A stretch of 64,000 bases of DNA from Magnetovibrio sp. (GCF_036568125.1 NZ_DATCTF010000013.1:124001-188000), one strand, 5' to 3'. Numbered from the stretch's first letter, positions 34,894 to 42,635 are shown. Notes: generated from the letters alone by a model not told the origin. Made by a program: numbers and translations.

Positions 34894-36054
34894 TTAACGC
34901 AGATAGAGATGAACCTCGTTGGTCGATGCGCTGGAAGCGGTTTTGCCGGACACGGCGACACGTGCGGGCGGCAGGCCCATTTCCACAAGCGAGCGCAGCA
35001 CGTCTTCGGCGTGGCGACGGGCTTTGGTGGAATTCAACGCTACCCGCGCGGGGCCGCCCGATGCAGGCGCCACGGCGACCAGGTCGAACGCGGCGTTGGG
35101 GCGACGTTCGAGAACCTTACCCACGGCATTGTAAAGAGCCTGTTGATAGGGAACCTTGTCGCGATCAAAGCGAATCACAACCAGCGGGCGGCGACCGGAC
35201 GTATCCATCGGCTTGCCTGCAACGGGGCCGGGGCCAGCGGCGCTTTGCGCCACGTTGGACAGGCTCGCACCATAAATTTCGCCGGTTTTGATGCCGGCGG
35301 CGAGCGTGTTCAGGTTGGAGCGTTCGGAAGCCACGTAGCTGCTTTGACGACGGATGTCGTCGGTGGATTCTTTAAGCAGGCGTTCGATCAAAACAACAGT
35401 CTGGTCGACTTCGTCTTGCAAAATCGTCAATTGGCGATGGTCTTCGTCCACCGCGCCCGACACGCCAAAGGCCGCGCGGGTCGATTCGGCCAGATACGAC
35501 GACATGGTCGACATGCCCGCCACCGCGGTGGCCAGCTTATTCATCGCGGCGATACCGACGTTGAGGTTATCCAACGAAGTTTGCGCGGTGTTGAACTGTT
35601 GCACCAAAATCGGGTTGCCCGGCGTGGTGCCGACCTGAAGGCGGGAATTCACCGCCGCGACCGTGTTGTGGTAGTTCTGCGCGCTGGCGACCATTTCGGC
35701 ACGCTGCGTTTGCAGTTGAGCATTGTGGGTGCTGACCTGGTCTTGCAGGCGCTGCAGCTCGGCCCTCAGTTCGGCGACCTTGCGGCCGACGAAGGTCCCG
35801 GTGTCTTGTCCTGGCGTAACGCCGACAGGCCGGAAATCCGTGGTGCCGAGTTGCGGCGGCGGCGAACCAGCGCCATCGATTGCCTCGGTCTGCGTGGTCT
35901 GAGCCATCGATGCGGGCATGGTGGCCTGAGGCGGAGTTTCCGCCGTCGGGTCTTCGCCTGTCAAAGAAGGCCACAGGGCTGATTCAGAAAACGAGCAGGC
36001 CGGCAGCAGAAAAGCGGCCCCTACGATCATTGCCCGGAACTTCGAAAAATCCAT
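34894..36054 (-). CDS. Lipoprotein with coiled coil and OmpA-like C-terminal domain
   Basis: 386 residues. A lipoprotein signal (FRAMIVGAAFLLPACSFS, with lipid-attachment Cys20) is followed by a Pro/Thr-rich stretch and a helical coiled-coil region (about 85-260: KVAELRAELQRLQDQVSTH...). A C-terminal domain of about 100 residues has RPLVVIRFDRDKVPYQQALYNAVGKVLERRPNAAFDLVAV and ARRHAEDVLRSLVEMGLPPARV, resembling the OmpA peptidoglycan-binding fold. It would be an envelope protein bridging membrane and peptidoglycan; no specific role is known. Confidence 0.75.
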   Translation of the reverse strand: MDFSKFRAMIVGAAFLLPACSFSESALWPSLTGEDPTAETPPQATMPASMAQTTQTEAIDGAGSPPPQLGTTDFRPVGVTPGQDTGTFVGRKVAELRAELQRLQDQVSTHNAQLQTQRAEMVASAQNYHNTVAAVNSRLQVGTTPGNPILVQQFNTAQTSLDNLNVGIAAMNKLATAVAGMSTMSSYLAESTRAAFGVSGAVDEDHRQLTILQDEVDQTVVLIERLLKESTDDIRRQSSYVASERSNLNTLAAGIKTGEIYGASLSNVAQSAAGPGPVAGKPMDTSGRRPLVVIRFDRDKVPYQQALYNAVGKVLERRPNAAFDLVAVAPASGGPARVALNSTKARRHAEDVLRSLVEMGLPPARVAVSGKTASSASTNEVHLYLR

Positions 36055-36367
36055 TTCGCGCGTTCGCCTTTAACTTGGAACCTAAGAGTCGGAGTCTAAA
36101 AAAGATCATCCCCCACAGAGTGAAGCAAGTCCTTCAAAGCGTTTGAATAACATGTCTCACAGCGATTTTTGCAGCGATCTTACTCAATGCCCAAAGCTGC
36201 GGCAAGGACGGATTTCGATAATTGCCAAGGCTTTATGCGCATTTGTAAATAGCGGGCTTTTAACTTGGTTCATAAAGTTGAAAAAAACTGTGACGTTACC
36301 CCTTGCCAACCGGGCAGGGCTGGAGTAGGTTCCGCCCGCTTCCGCTGCAAGGCGGTGACGCACCTAA
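36055..36367. other. Intergenic region upstream of tRNA-Arg
   Basis: 313 nt between the start of the lipoprotein gene (-) and tRNA-Arg (+). It should hold both promoters. TTGAAA at about 36279 is a possible -35 for the tRNA but a matching -10 is weak. No ORF, repeat or known RNA was recognised. Confidence 0.4.
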
Positions 36368-36444
36368 GGACCCTTAGCTCAGCTGGATAGAGCATCTGAC
36401 TACGAATCAGAAGGTCGGGCGTTCGAATCGCTCAGGGTCCGCCA
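36368..36444 (+). tRNA. tRNA-Arg (anticodon ACG)
   Basis: 77 nt including encoded CCA. Acceptor GGACCCT pairs with AGGGTCC; D-arm GCTC...GAGC; anticodon stem TCTGA/TCAGA around loop CTACGAA (anticodon ACG, read as ICG); T-arm has GTTCGAATC. It is followed directly by a strong terminator. Confidence 0.97.
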
Positions 36445-36450
36445 AAAACA

Positions 36451-36503
36451 AGCCTCAGAGATCGGCCGCCGCGCGGTTTTGAGCTCTGAGGCTTTTGTTT
36501 TTT
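36451..36503 (+). terminator. Terminator of tRNA-Arg
   Basis: AGCCTCAGAG / CTCTGAGGCT (36451-36460 and 36484-36493), followed by TTTGTTTTTTG. The 23-nt loop can form an inner hairpin. Confidence 0.85.
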
Positions 36504-36510
36504 GCCCCGA

Positions 36511-37938
36511 TCACGGTATCCGGTTTAAGGCGTCCATGACGATTCGTGCCAGTTTCGGCATAGCGTCTTGCAGCGCAGGCGCGTCGAAACCGCAAAATCC
36601 GAGCAACAAACCGCGTCTTGGGTGTGCCCCCGCGCAGTAGGTCGATAGTGCCGGGCACGACAGGCCTGCGTCAGTGGCGCGCGCCGCGATTTCGACGTCG
36701 TCGCAATCGGACGGCAGATGCACGACCAAGTGCATGCCGCTGTGATGATCGCGCCACTGCACCCGCTCATCAATGAAATGATCGCGGAACAATCCGATCA
36801 AGACGCGGCGGCGTTCCGCATAGATGCGGCGCATGCGCCGGATATGGCGATAAAACCCACCGTCTTGCATGAACACGCCCAACGGGCGTTGGCCGATCAG
36901 GGACGCTTTTGAGCCAAACCGCGCCAAGGTCGCGCCGATGTTCGGGATGAGGTGGCGGGGCATCACCAAAAAGCCCAGCCGCAAGGTATCGGAAAAAACT
37001 TTCGAAAAGCTGCCGATATAAAGCGTGCGGCCATGATTGTCGAAACTGGACAAGGCGGGAATCGGGCGCCCACCGTAGCGAAACTCGCTGTCGTAATCGT
37101 CTTCGACGATCCAACCGCCATGATGTTCGCTCCAGGCCAAAAAATCGCGCCGCCGCGCCAACGGCATCGCACCGCCGAGGGGATATTGCGACGACGGGGT
37201 CAGCACGCTCATCAATGGCACCGGCGTTGCGGTTGGCAGTTGCGCGCCGTGTTCATCCACATCCAGCCAGATGGTTTGCAGGCCGAGACTTTGAATCAGT
37301 GCCCGCAGCACCCGGTAGCCGGGATTTTCCAAAGCGACCGAATCTCCCGGTTGGGCCAGGGTGCGTACACAGATTTCGAGGGCGTCGCTGGCCCCTGCGG
37401 TGATCAAAATTTGTTCGGGCGAAACTTTCATCGCCCGCCATTCGGCGAGGTAATCGGCAATGGCGGTGCGCAACAAAAGATCGCCGAACGGATCAGTCTG
37501 GATCGCCAAGGCCTGCGGATCGGTGCGTGCCACGCGCGCCAAGCACTGTCCCCATTGGCGGTGAGGAAATAAGCGCATATCCGGATGGCCGGGATGAAAG
37601 GGGCGCAAGGCAGACGGTTGCGCAAGGGCAGGCGTCTCGGCGACGGAGCGTGGTTGAGGGGCGGGTGCGATTTCGACCGTACCGATGTCGCTGACGTAAA
37701 CGCCCGAACCAGTGCGCCCCTCGGCAAAGCCTTCGGCAATCAACTGGTCGTAAGCGGTGACGACGGTGGTGCGCGACACACCCAATTCTTCGGCAAAACT
37801 GCGCGATGGCGGCAAGCGTCGGCCCGCACCGATTTCACCGCACACGATACGCTGGCGCAAGGCGTCATAGATCTGCGCGAACATCGCCGTGGGTGCGTTC
37901 GGGTCGAGGGACAGGCCGATGAGGGGGTGATCTGGCAA
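36511..37938 (-). CDS. MocR/PdxR-type GntR regulator with aminotransferase domain
   Basis: The frame is open from 38004 (TTG) to 36511. The conserved part starts near PDHPLIGLSLDP, so a TTG at 37938 is the likelier start (475 residues). The N-terminal winged helix is GntR-like (MFAQIYDALRQRIVCGEIGAGRRLPPSRSFAEELGVSRTTVVTAYDQL). It is joined to a fold-type I aminotransferase domain with ITAGASDALEICVRTL, ENPGYRVLRALI, EDDYDSEFRYGG and YIGSFSKVFSDTLRLGF, whose Lys would bind PLP. MocR proteins bind PLP or amino acids to control nearby, usually divergent, genes. The divergent neighbour is a flavin-binding gene related to PNP oxidases. Confidence 0.88.
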   Translation of the reverse strand: MPDHPLIGLSLDPNAPTAMFAQIYDALRQRIVCGEIGAGRRLPPSRSFAEELGVSRTTVVTAYDQLIAEGFAEGRTGSGVYVSDIGTVEIAPAPQPRSVAETPALAQPSALRPFHPGHPDMRLFPHRQWGQCLARVARTDPQALAIQTDPFGDLLLRTAIADYLAEWRAMKVSPEQILITAGASDALEICVRTLAQPGDSVALENPGYRVLRALIQSLGLQTIWLDVDEHGAQLPTATPVPLMSVLTPSSQYPLGGAMPLARRRDFLAWSEHHGGWIVEDDYDSEFRYGGRPIPALSSFDNHGRTLYIGSFSKVFSDTLRLGFLVMPRHLIPNIGATLARFGSKASLIGQRPLGVFMQDGGFYRHIRRMRRIYAERRRVLIGLFRDHFIDERVQWRDHHSGMHLVVHLPSDCDDVEIAARATDAGLSCPALSTYCAGAHPRRGLLLGFCGFDAPALQDAMPKLARIVMDALNRIP

Positions 37939-37940
37939 AA

Positions 37941-37970
37941 TTGGACCTATTAATAAATATATTTTTGGAC
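37941..37970. promoter_or_regulatory. TTGGAC direct repeats, probable MocR operator and promoter
   Basis: TTGGAC occurs at 37941-37946 and 37965-37970 in direct orientation, 24 bp apart, around an AT-rich core, between the MocR gene and the divergent flavin-binding gene. MocR regulators typically bind spaced direct repeats. The second copy can also be a -35 box with TATTTT at 37987-37992 (16-bp spacer) for the plus-strand gene. Confidence 0.5.
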
Positions 37971-38030
37971 ATTTCAAAGATGCCAATATTTTCGTATGGG
38001 TCAATCGTCATCTGCACGAGGAGAGCTTCG

Positions 38031-38684
38031 ATGAACGACGAATTGACCGTAACCGAGCGCACCCGGTTGCGCCGCCTGCACCAGCGCGGCAGCTTCGACC
38101 GCAAAACCATCCATGCGATTTTGGACGCGATGGCGCTGTGCCACGTCGGCTTCGTGCTGGACGGTAAGCCGGTGGTGATCCCGACGTTTCAATGGCGCGA
38201 AGGCAATCACGTCTACTGGCACGGCTCGGCGGCCAGCCGGGGCATTCGTGCGTCACAAGATCGGGATGTCTGTCTGACGGTGTCGCTGTTGGACGGCATG
38301 GTGTTGGCGCGCTCGGCCATGCACCACTCGGCGAACTTTCGGTCGGTGATGATTTATGGCCGCCCGACGATCGTCGACGACCCCGACCGCAAAGCGGCAA
38401 GTCTGAACGCGTTCATCGACAAGCTTTATCCCGGACGCAGCGCCCTGTTGCGGCCCATGACCGCGCAGGAAGCCAAAGCGACGACGGTGCTGTCCATGCC
38501 GATCGACGAGGCCTCGGCCAAGATCCGCGACGACGGCGTGTGCGACGATGAAGAAGACTACGCCCTGCCGATCTGGGCGGGCGTGCTGCCGGTCCGGTAC
38601 ATTGTCGGCGATCCGGTCCCCGATCCGCGCAACGTGGCGGGCGTCGAAATGCCCGCGCACGTCAAAGCGTTTACATTGGGGTGA
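38031..38684 (+). CDS. Pyridoxamine 5'-phosphate oxidase-like FMN-binding protein
   Basis: 217 residues from the ATG at 38031, with GAGGAGAG eight nucleotides upstream. Split-barrel flavin-binding pattern: AILDAMALCHVGFVLDGKPVVIPTFQWREGNHVYWHGSAASR, DVCLTVSLLDGMVLARSAMHHSANFRSVMIYGRP. This subgroup (NimA/PPOX class) binds FMN or heme; substrate unknown. It is divergent from the MocR regulator, which probably controls it. Confidence 0.88.
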   Translation: MNDELTVTERTRLRRLHQRGSFDRKTIHAILDAMALCHVGFVLDGKPVVIPTFQWREGNHVYWHGSAASRGIRASQDRDVCLTVSLLDGMVLARSAMHHSANFRSVMIYGRPTIVDDPDRKAASLNAFIDKLYPGRSALLRPMTAQEAKATTVLSMPIDEASAKIRDDGVCDDEEDYALPIWAGVLPVRYIVGDPVPDPRNVAGVEMPAHVKAFTLG

Positions 38685-38694
38685 GATCAACCGC

Positions 38695-39165
38695 TCACGG
38701 CTGTGGGGAAACGGCGCAGGTGTGGCCGGTGATTTTGCACAGTCCGCGATCGGCGGCCAGCCAGCCCGGACCGCGGGCCAAAATGAACATCAGCACCGCC
38801 GCCCACAACAAATGGTCGGGCCAACTGCCTGGGTAGACGAACACCTGGATCACCAGCGTCATGCCCAGCAGTCCCAACGCCGACAAGCGGGTCGCCAAGC
38901 CGACGATCAACAGCGCGCCGAGTACGTGTTCCGCGGCGGTCGCCGTGTAGGCGGCGACTTCGGGCGACAGCAGGGGGACTTTGTATTCTTCGCGAAACAG
39001 ATACAAGGTGGTGTCGGTGAGATTGAAATCGCCGTCCACTTTGGTTTGTCCGGCGCGCACAAAAAACGCGCCCAAGCCAACCCGCGCCATCAGCACCATC
39101 AGGCCGTCAGGGATTGCTTTGAGACGTTGCACGGCGCGGCAATACAAGCCGGAAAGAGCGGGCAT
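38695..39165 (-). CDS. bufD: DoxX-family membrane protein of the bufferin operon (BufD)
   Basis: 156 residues with about four hydrophobic helices. DoxX pattern: VLMARVGLGAFFVRAGQTKVDGDFNLTDTT, LSPEVAAYTATAAEHVLGALLIVGLATRLSALGL. AAGGAA precedes the ATG. It is the last gene of the DUF2282-DUF692-DUF2063-DoxX set, starting 15 nt after the DUF2063 gene. In known bufferin operons a DoxX-type protein occupies this position; its role there is not settled. The C-terminal GLCKITGHTC adds two Cys. Confidence 0.85.
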   Translation of the reverse strand: MPALSGLYCRAVQRLKAIPDGLMVLMARVGLGAFFVRAGQTKVDGDFNLTDTTLYLFREEYKVPLLSPEVAAYTATAAEHVLGALLIVGLATRLSALGLLGMTLVIQVFVYPGSWPDHLLWAAVLMFILARGPGWLAADRGLCKITGHTCAVSPQP

Positions 39166-39180
39166 GGCGAGAGTTCCTTT

Positions 39181-39969
39181 TTAAGATTTCAAAGTAAAAC
39201 TGCAAAATGCGCCGACGCCGAGCAACACCGCCAAAGTCGCGGCGGGATCGAAGTTTGGCATGACGGTTTGGGCGGCGGCGAAAGCGCCCTCCAGCCTGTC
39301 GCCGGCGACTAGGCGTTCGGCCAAAACGAACCCGGCTGGGGAAAGCTCGACCATTTCGACGGTTGCTTTCGGGCGCAGCACCGCCAGCGCTTGCCCTCCT
39401 TCGTCGAGGTCGACCATCGCATCCGGATCGGCGTTGCATTGGTTGATGTCCCAGATTTCCTTGATGGGGTAAGGCGATCGGACCAACTGCACGCTCGGGT
39501 GCGGCGTAAAAACCAAATCGCCGCAGATATCCGGGGCCACGCCGGTCAGGGCGACGGCGCTCAGGGCCGGGGCGTCGGCAGCGTGAAACGCGGTGTTCCA
39601 AGCCCATTCCAATTTTGCCACGTCGGGCAGATACGGCAATTCGGCGACAGAGGGCATCGTGGCGAGAAAATCGCCGAACCCTTCACCGTATTCGAACAGG
39701 CACGGCGAACGCGGTGGTTGGGCGCGCACGTAGAGGCGCGCGACGGCGTCGAAAAATTCCTCGCCGACCAATTTTTTGACCACCGAATAGGTCCCGCCCA
39801 AGGCATCGCTCAGCAAGATGGTGGTGTTGTTGCGATGCACGTTGAGGCGCTGTTCGGGCGCAAAGCCGTCGCCGATGATGGCGGCGGCCAACCCACCGGC
39901 ATCGCCGCCCAACGACACGTCGCGCAGCGCGCTTTGCAGATCGGACAAACGATCAGACAAGGGCGGCAT
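39181..39969 (-). CDS. bufC: DUF2063 bufferin maturation partner (BufC/HvfC)
   Basis: 262 residues from the ATG at 39969, overlapping the DUF692 gene by 17 nt. The DUF2063 N-terminal domain is recognisable: LSDLQSALRD, APEQRLNVHRNNTTILLSDALGGTYSVVKKLVGEEFFDAVARLYVRAQPPRSPCLFEYGEGFGDFLA and LPYLPDVAKLEWAW. A C-terminal beta-rich part follows. In these systems the protein partners the MNIO enzyme and helps bring the precursor peptide to it. It is soluble and cytosolic. Confidence 0.9.
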   Translation of the reverse strand: MPPLSDRLSDLQSALRDVSLGGDAGGLAAAIIGDGFAPEQRLNVHRNNTTILLSDALGGTYSVVKKLVGEEFFDAVARLYVRAQPPRSPCLFEYGEGFGDFLATMPSVAELPYLPDVAKLEWAWNTAFHAADAPALSAVALTGVAPDICGDLVFTPHPSVQLVRSPYPIKEIWDINQCNADPDAMVDLDEGGQALAVLRPKATVEMVELSPAGFVLAERLVAGDRLEGAFAAAQTVMPNFDPAATLAVLLGVGAFCSFTLKS

Positions 39970-40864
39970 GGCGAACCTCTTCGGTTGCGCTGGCGCGCGC
40001 CAGAATGCGGTCGGCCTTGGCGGCTTCATCGAGCAGCACGTCGAGTTCGGGGATATTGCTGTCCCACTCGATCAAGGTCGGCTTGGGGCCCGTACGTTTG
40101 ATAACGTGCTCATAAAGAGCCCAAACCGCGTCGCAGACCTGCGAGCCATGATCGTCGATGCGCAGGATGCGGTCATCGAAAGCTACCTCGCTGTGGCCAC
40201 CGAGGTGAATTTCGCCGATGGCGTCGGCGGGAATTTGATCGACATAGGCGATCGGGTCGAACCCGTGGTTCATGGCGCTGACATAGACGTTGTTGACGTC
40301 GAGCAGCACCGCGCAATCGCTTTTGTCGATGACGTTGAGCAGGAATTCGGGTTCGGAAATGACCGAGTGTTCGTAGCGCAGGTACGACGACGGGTTTTCG
40401 ATCAGCACCCGGCGTTTGAGCGCATCTTGCATTTCAACCACGTGGGTCGAGAAAATTTCGAGAGCTTCTTCGGTATAGGGCAGGGCGATCAGGTCATTGA
40501 GGTAAATGCCGTCGGCGATGCTCCACGACAAATGTTCGGATACCGAGCCGGGTTCGATGCGGCGCTCAAGCTCGACCAGTCGCTTCAGGTGCGTTTTGTC
40601 CAACGGCCCGGCACTGCCGAGCGACAAGCCGACGCCGTGCAGCGACAGCGGATAGCGGTCACGCATGGCGTTCAGCCACGCTTTGGTGGGGCCGCCCGCG
40701 CACATGTAATTTTCACTGTGTACTTCCAGCCAACCGATATCGGGATTGCGGTCATGGATATCTTTATAGTGTTGCGCCTTGAGCCCGATTCCGGACTGCG
40801 CGGGTAGTGACGCGGCCGAAATCGGGCTGGCAAGACGGTGCGCGGTGTGAGCCAAATTGGTCAT
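39953..40864 (-). CDS. bufB: DUF692 MNIO enzyme modifying the bufferin precursor (BufB/HvfB)
   Basis: 303 residues from the ATG at 40864; AAGGG lies nine nucleotides before it, whereas the upstream in-frame ATG at 40873 would have no spacing. It has the TIM-barrel DUF692 core with candidate iron ligands: WLEVHSENYM, LHGVGLSLGS, EHLSWS, IENPSSYL, LLDVNNVYVSA, IGEIHLGGH, IDDHGSQV and LIEWDSNIPEL. Multinuclear non-heme iron oxygenases of this family convert Cys residues of precursor peptides into copper-binding thiooxazole-type heterocycles. It begins 14 nt after the precursor gene. Confidence 0.93.
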   Translation of the reverse strand: MTNLAHTAHRLASPISAASLPAQSGIGLKAQHYKDIHDRNPDIGWLEVHSENYMCAGGPTKAWLNAMRDRYPLSLHGVGLSLGSAGPLDKTHLKRLVELERRIEPGSVSEHLSWSIADGIYLNDLIALPYTEEALEIFSTHVVEMQDALKRRVLIENPSSYLRYEHSVISEPEFLLNVIDKSDCAVLLDVNNVYVSAMNHGFDPIAYVDQIPADAIGEIHLGGHSEVAFDDRILRIDDHGSQVCDAVWALYEHVIKRTGPKPTLIEWDSNIPELDVLLDEAAKADRILARASATEEVRHAALV

Positions 40865-40878
40865 CTCGCGCATCCCTT

Positions 40879-41145
40879 TTACATAGACTTCGTGGAACCG
40901 CCGGCGATCTTCGCGCAGGTGCCTTTGGGCACGGCGACGAAGGCGTCTTTTTGGCCGTCCATTTTCGACGTGCCGGCGCACGACGAGTTTGCGGTCTGGC
41001 AATCGTTGTGACCGGCTTTGGCGACGCCGTAGCACTTTTCCATTTCCATTTCCGCGGCGCTGGCTTGCTGCACGGCGGCGGTGGACAGGGCGACGGCCAT
41101 GGCGGCGGCGAGCAGCGGGGTTTTGCTGATGGATTTAACGGACAT
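40879..41145 (-). CDS. bufA1: Bufferin precursor BufA1 (DUF2282)
   Basis: 88 residues. It has a long Sec-type signal peptide (about 1-31, LLAAAMAVALSTAAVQQASA). The short mature part carries four Cys at 38, 49, 56 and 77, in EKCYGVAKAGHNDCQ, NSSCAGTSK and VPKGTCAKIAGG, which is the DUF2282/bufferin 1 signature. After Cys modification by BufB the exported peptide chelates copper in the periplasm and protects from copper stress. A perfect AGGAGG lies five nucleotides before the ATG, implying strong translation. The structured leader and ECF-type promoter upstream are described separately. Confidence 0.93.
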   Translation of the reverse strand: MSVKSISKTPLLAAAMAVALSTAAVQQASAAEMEMEKCYGVAKAGHNDCQTANSSCAGTSKMDGQKDAFVAVPKGTCAKIAGGSTKSM

Positions 41146-41239
41146 GTAATCCTCCTAAAATAAGATTGACTTGGTTGGGGACCCATTTAGGGTCGGGGCC
41201 TAAGATCTGGACACGTCGTTTCGTGCCCTTCCCCAACCA
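41146..41239 (-). promoter_or_regulatory. Structured 5' leader of the bufferin operon (candidate cis-acting RNA)
   Basis: From the predicted transcript start (about 41235) to the bufA1 ATG. Read on the minus strand, a closing stem P1 pairs TGGTTGGGG (41239-41231) with CCCCAACCA (41180-41172), nine perfect pairs. Inside it are P2, GGGCACG/CGTGTCC (41228-41222 with 41215-41209, one G-U), and P3, ACCC/GGGT (41193-41190 with 41184-41181), stacked directly on P1. The result is a three-way junction with a 15-nt single-stranded joiner containing AGGCCCC, which could pair alternatively with the GGGG of P1. The Shine-Dalgarno starts 15 nt after P1. No known riboswitch class was recognised. Confidence 0.5.
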
Positions 41240-41240
41240 G

Positions 41241-41266
41241 TTCGTTGCCAAGCCCGATGGGGTTAC
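41241..41266 (-). promoter_or_regulatory. ECF-sigma (SigF-type) promoter of the bufferin operon
   Basis: On the minus strand GTAACC (41266-41261) is followed after exactly 16 bp by CGAA (41244-41241). This matches the -35/-10 pattern I recall for the Caulobacter ECF factor SigF, whose regulon includes DUF2282/DUF692 genes. The cognate sigma and its NrsF-like anti-sigma are encoded divergently a few dozen bases away. Confidence 0.7.
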
Positions 41267-41329
41267 ACATTTTTTTTGACGCCGAGCAAAGACGGCTCGA
41301 TTCAGCGAAAAAGCGCGTATCGGAAAAGT

Positions 41330-41941
41330 ATGACGGAGTCTCTCAATACGCCCGATCCGAAGTTCGACCCTAAGGCGGAACAAGATCGCCAGTGGTCGGA
41401 ATGGATGACGCTGGCGCAAGACGGCGACGCGGCGGCGTATCAAAAGTTACTCGGCGCGGTGGTGCCTTTCGTGCGCGCCATCGTCGGCAAACGCATCAAT
41501 GATCCCGATAAAATCGAAGATGTGGTGCAAGACGTATTGTTGTCGGTGCACAAAAACCGACACACCTATGATCCCAATTTGGCGTTCAAGCCATGGATCG
41601 GCACCATCGCCCAGCGCCGCACCATCGATGCGTTGCGTACGATCTACCGTCAAGGCGCGCGGGAAACGCTGGTGGACGAATATCCTGAAACCTTTTTGTC
41701 GGACGAAACGAATATCCTTCCTGAGGATGATCTTGTTTTTGCGTCTGGCGATGATCTCAACCGGGCCCTCGAGACGTTGCCCGCCGGGCAACGCACCGCA
41801 GTGGAACTGTTGAAATTGCGTGAAATGAGCCTTAAAGAGGCATCCGAAGCCAGCGGCATGTCCGTTGCCGCGCTGAAAGTGGCGATGCACCGGGCACTCA
41901 AAAGTCTACGCGCCGAAATGGCTCCGAAAGCGGAACGGTAA
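41330..41941 (+). CDS. sigF: ECF RNA polymerase sigma factor (SigF-like)
   Basis: 203 residues from the ATG at 41330; a TTG at 41276 in frame is the longer option. Region 2 is AYQKLLGAVVPFVRAIVGKR ... IEDVVQDVLLSVHKNRHTYDP, with FKPWIGTIAQRRTIDALR; region 4 is ALETLPAGQRTAVELLKLREMSLKEASEASGMSVAALKVAMHRALKSLR. It is followed after 7 nt by a DUF1109 membrane anti-sigma factor. The divergent bufferin promoter is its likely target. No copy of the GTAACC-CGAA motif was seen in front of the sigma gene itself. Confidence 0.93.
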   Translation: MTESLNTPDPKFDPKAEQDRQWSEWMTLAQDGDAAAYQKLLGAVVPFVRAIVGKRINDPDKIEDVVQDVLLSVHKNRHTYDPNLAFKPWIGTIAQRRTIDALRTIYRQGARETLVDEYPETFLSDETNILPEDDLVFASGDDLNRALETLPAGQRTAVELLKLREMSLKEASEASGMSVAALKVAMHRALKSLRAEMAPKAER

Positions 41942-41948
41942 GAAAAAT

Positions 41949-42635
41949 ATGAGCACGTCGACCGAAAACTTAATCGCTTCCTTGTCCCAGGACCTGACGC
42001 CGGTAAAGCGTTTGCCGTCTCCGGGCAAGCGGTTGTTGGGTTGGGTGGCGATGGCGTTACCGGTGTCGCTGATTTTGGGTGCCCTGGTCGAACAACAATC
42101 GTTCGCCTTGGTCTTTGAAGAACGGCAATCCTTCCAATTGGCGGTCGAACGCCTCACCACCATGCGCAGCTTGTCTGAATTGGCGGCGATCTTGTTGACG
42201 GCGGTGACAGCGGGCTATGCGGCGCTGTCCAGCAGTCAGCCGGGCCGTAGCCAGAAAGTCTGGATGCTGCCGGTGGCGCCGTTTTTCGTCTGGTTGGCGT
42301 TGATCACCGAAAGCTGCTGGCAGTTGTTCGAACAGGTGGGGCCCGATCAGTTCTCCTTCGCGCCGCATTGGACGTGCTATCCGTCCGTGGTGGCGACCGG
42401 CGCGGCCCCGGCGCTGGTGATGGTGATCTTGCTCAAGCGCGGCCTTTTGACGTCGCCGACCCTGACCGTCGGTTTGGCGGTGTTGGCGGCCTCGGCGCTG
42501 GGCGCGGTTGGCTTGCGTTTGTTCCATCCCCCCGATGCCACGGTGATGCTGTTGATGTGGCAGCTGATCGCGACGGTGACGTTCCTGGGCCTGTCGTCGC
42601 TGATCAGCGCCTTTTGGTCGCGCTGGGCGAAATAA
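41949..42635 (+). CDS. nrsF: NrsF-type (DUF1109) membrane anti-sigma factor
   Basis: 228 residues. A cytosolic N-terminus (about 1-30, MSTSTENLIASLSQDLTPVKRL) that would hold the sigma factor precedes six hydrophobic helices. Two Cys, in LITESCWQLF and HWTCYPSV, fall near membrane-periplasm boundaries; paired Cys are conserved in NrsF and are thought to sense metal or redox stress and release the sigma factor. It is cotranscribed with sigF. Confidence 0.9.
   Translation: MSTSTENLIASLSQDLTPVKRLPSPGKRLLGWVAMALPVSLILGALVEQQSFALVFEERQSFQLAVERLTTMRSLSELAAILLTAVTAGYAALSSSQPGRSQKVWMLPVAPFFVWLALITESCWQLFEQVGPDQFSFAPHWTCYPSVVATGAAPALVMVILLKRGLLTSPTLTVGLAVLAASALGAVGLRLFHPPDATVMLLMWQLIATVTFLGLSSLISAFWSRWAK

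Noticed and set aside
34876-35982. 368-codon plus-strand ORF opposite the OmpA-like lipoprotein gene
   Set aside because: No start context or domain; the minus-strand gene has a lipobox, coiled coil and its own terminator.
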